From assembly GCA_945929965.1 (NCBI GenBank), contig CAMEOT010000007.1, positions 39,556 to 103,555 of the forward strand: a stretch of DNA of 64,000 nucleotides, written 5' to 3'. The translations under genes were made by a program, and so were the position numbers. The stretch is from an uncultured Lachnospiraceae bacterium. Its GTDB lineage: Bacteria; Bacillota; Clostridia; Lachnospirales; Lachnospiraceae. Positions 62,988 through 64,000 of this stretch are shown here, piece by piece; the first letter of the stretch is position 1; every line of letters starts with the position of its first letter. The notes below the pieces were generated by a model. The model ran no database searches, had not been told where the DNA came from, and saw only the letters and a program-made list of their open reading frames with translations.

Positions 62988-63797
62988 TTATCCTATCACG
63001 GCATTGCCTCTGCTACAACCAAAATATTCCTGCAAAATCATTTCTACTTTGTCTGCACTCAATGGATACTGTTTTGTTTCATATGTAAGAATCAGGTTTA
63101 CGGATGGAATGATACCATGTTGACAATATAATTTTATTTTGTCGCAGGCATGTTTGCAATAATCCGGATTATCCATCATTCCAAGATGCTCCCAGTAAAA
63201 ATATTGTCCTGTGATTGGATGTCGTATCACAAAATCAGGATATAAAATAATTCCATCTAAAACTAATTTTTCCTCATAGTGAAATGGTATTTTATTTTGA
63301 AACAGCATTCTGTCAATAATTGCTTCTGATTTAGACCGTAGCATTTTTCCATGGGTTCCCTGTACCAATAGGTCTTCCGGATGTTTTGTACTTTTTTCAT
63401 AGGGTTCCTCCTGCCACCGCTCTAGTTCCCTGTTCAATGGTCTAAAATTCTTAGCCAGCAATCTTCCATACTCCGGATGATTTAATAAATATTCTGAACT
63501 TATTTTAATCTTGTCTGTTTTTCTCAAATAAGCTTTCCATCCAGCGGCTTCGCTCTCCAATTCTTTTTTCCTACATTCATAATATTTTTTTAATGCCAAT
63601 ATTTCTGCCTGATTTCTTTCGGTTTTTGGAAGATAGCGTAGTCCATTCTCTTCCTTTATTTTCCATTTATAACGGTTTTCATTTTTGAAGCATTGCAGTT
63701 CTCCCTGTGGAAACTTTTTCTCCACTTTTCTTATTTTTTCCAGTTCCTTATTAATTTCCTCTATTCTGCTTTCTATGTTTTTGTCTGTAATCTTCAC
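62988..63797 (-). CDS. PD-(D/E)XK-nuclease-like protein, uncharacterised
   Basis: The product has about 269 residues. The N-terminal 80 residues are coiled-coil. The conserved part holds RSKSEAIIDRML (154-165), LYPDFVIRH (185-193) and YWEHLGMMDNPDY (201-213). The order Glu, Asp-x-n, Glu-x-His fits a variant PD-(D/E)XK fold. A strong ribosome binding site (AGGAGG) precedes a GTG at 63797; an ATG at 63839 is less likely because it has none. The DNA is AT-richer than its neighbours, hinting at transfer. Confidence 0.7.
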   Translation of the reverse strand: MKITDKNIESRIEEINKELEKIRKVEKKFPQGELQCFKNENRYKWKIKEENGLRYLPKTERNQAEILALKKYYECRKKELESEAAGWKAYLRKTDKIKISSEYLLNHPEYGRLLAKNFRPLNRELERWQEEPYEKSTKHPEDLLVQGTHGKMLRSKSEAIIDRMLFQNKIPFHYEEKLVLDGIILYPDFVIRHPITGQYFYWEHLGMMDNPDYCKHACDKIKLYCQHGIIPSVNLILTYETKQYPLSADKVEMILQEYFGCSRGNAVIG

Positions 63798-63860
63798 TTT
63801 TCCTCCTTCTGCTCCGATCCTATAGCTACCGTCGGGCATATTCTTATTTTTCTTTTATTG

Positions 63861-64000
63861 CGCCCCGCCACTGCGACTTCCTCTGGGCTTATCTTGACTT
63901 TTTCTTCTGTCACGCCCCGCCACTGCGACTTCCTCGGGGCTTATCCTGACTTTTTCTTCTGTCACGCCCCGCCACTGCGGCTTCCCCGGGGCTTATCCTG
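63861..64000. repeat. Tandem 52-nt GC-armed repeats, continuing past the window edge
   Basis: Units start at 63861, 63913 and 63965 and the array is cut by the window end. Each has CGCCCCGCCACTGCG, CTTCCTCGGGGCTTATC and GACTTTTTCTTCTGTCA. The GCCCCG and CGGGGC parts can pair inside and between units. The period and arms match the array at 7152-7294. Confidence 0.92.

Overview
The window looks like chromosome from a Gram-positive anaerobe of the Clostridia, most likely a gut Lachnospiraceae. Reasons: the sporulation-type sigma factor SigH, a cysteine T-box, a TPP riboswitch driving a ThiT transporter, the Firmicutes order yicC-remA-gmk-rpoZ, a cysE-cysS-mrnC-rlmB-sigH cluster, MEP-pathway IspF, QueH, strong AGGAGG ribosome binding sites, and no outer-membrane genes. 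Genus cannot be fixed from the sequence alone.

Layout. 1-4.7 kb (minus): mutY (cut by the window edge), a DUF1653 protein, a small membrane protein and a TetM/EF-G-like GTPase fused to a Rae1-like NYN domain. 5.0-6.9 kb (plus): a HAD phosphatase, then a TPP riboswitch and thiT. 6.9-7.6 kb is a gene-free block of hairpins, tandem repeats and a 71-bp inverted repeat. 7.6-12.9 kb (minus): pgsA-rimO-rpoZ-gmk-remA-yicC and a rhodanese-TtcA fusion. 13.0-14.1 kb: cupin and HAD genes.

14.2-21.4 kb is an acquired island: truncated chrA and lgt pieces, a KdpDE-like two-component system next to a TrkA/TrkH potassium uptake pair, and a frameshifted large serine recombinase remnant, ending beside tRNA-Thr. 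21.6-30.3 kb (minus): an RND exporter with a large coiled-coil insertion, then sigH-rlmB-mrnC-cysS-cysE behind a Cys T-box. 30.3-36.6 kb: a BlaI-type repressor, ispF, a polytopic membrane protein, a DEAD-box helicase with a leader terminator, a DUF362 ferredoxin and two tRNAs.

36.8-46.9 kb is the most unusual region: a type I restriction-modification locus (hsdM, two complete hsdS genes, hsdR) that also carries a tyrosine recombinase, a DUF3990/DUF3791-like pair, and a tandemly duplicated 413-bp unit. Each unit encodes a 34-residue hydrophobic peptide with a convergent antisense promoter and a shared bidirectional terminator (candidate type I toxin-antitoxin). A short motif, CTACAAATC, recurs at the borders of these pieces, suggesting a recombinase-shaped cassette locus.

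47.1-52.2 kb: argS, queH, a MATE exporter and a LacI regulator. 52.5-60.9 kb: a GH13 glucosidase with a LacI-type operator, an orphan FRG-domain protein, and a sugar ABC transporter (ATPase, two permeases, and a solute-binding lipoprotein with an extra C-terminal membrane anchor), followed by an OB-like lipoprotein. 61-64 kb: Nudix, GNAT, a 47-residue membrane peptide, a Dabb protein and a PD-(D/E)XK-like protein, with short tandem repeats upstream of several of these genes.
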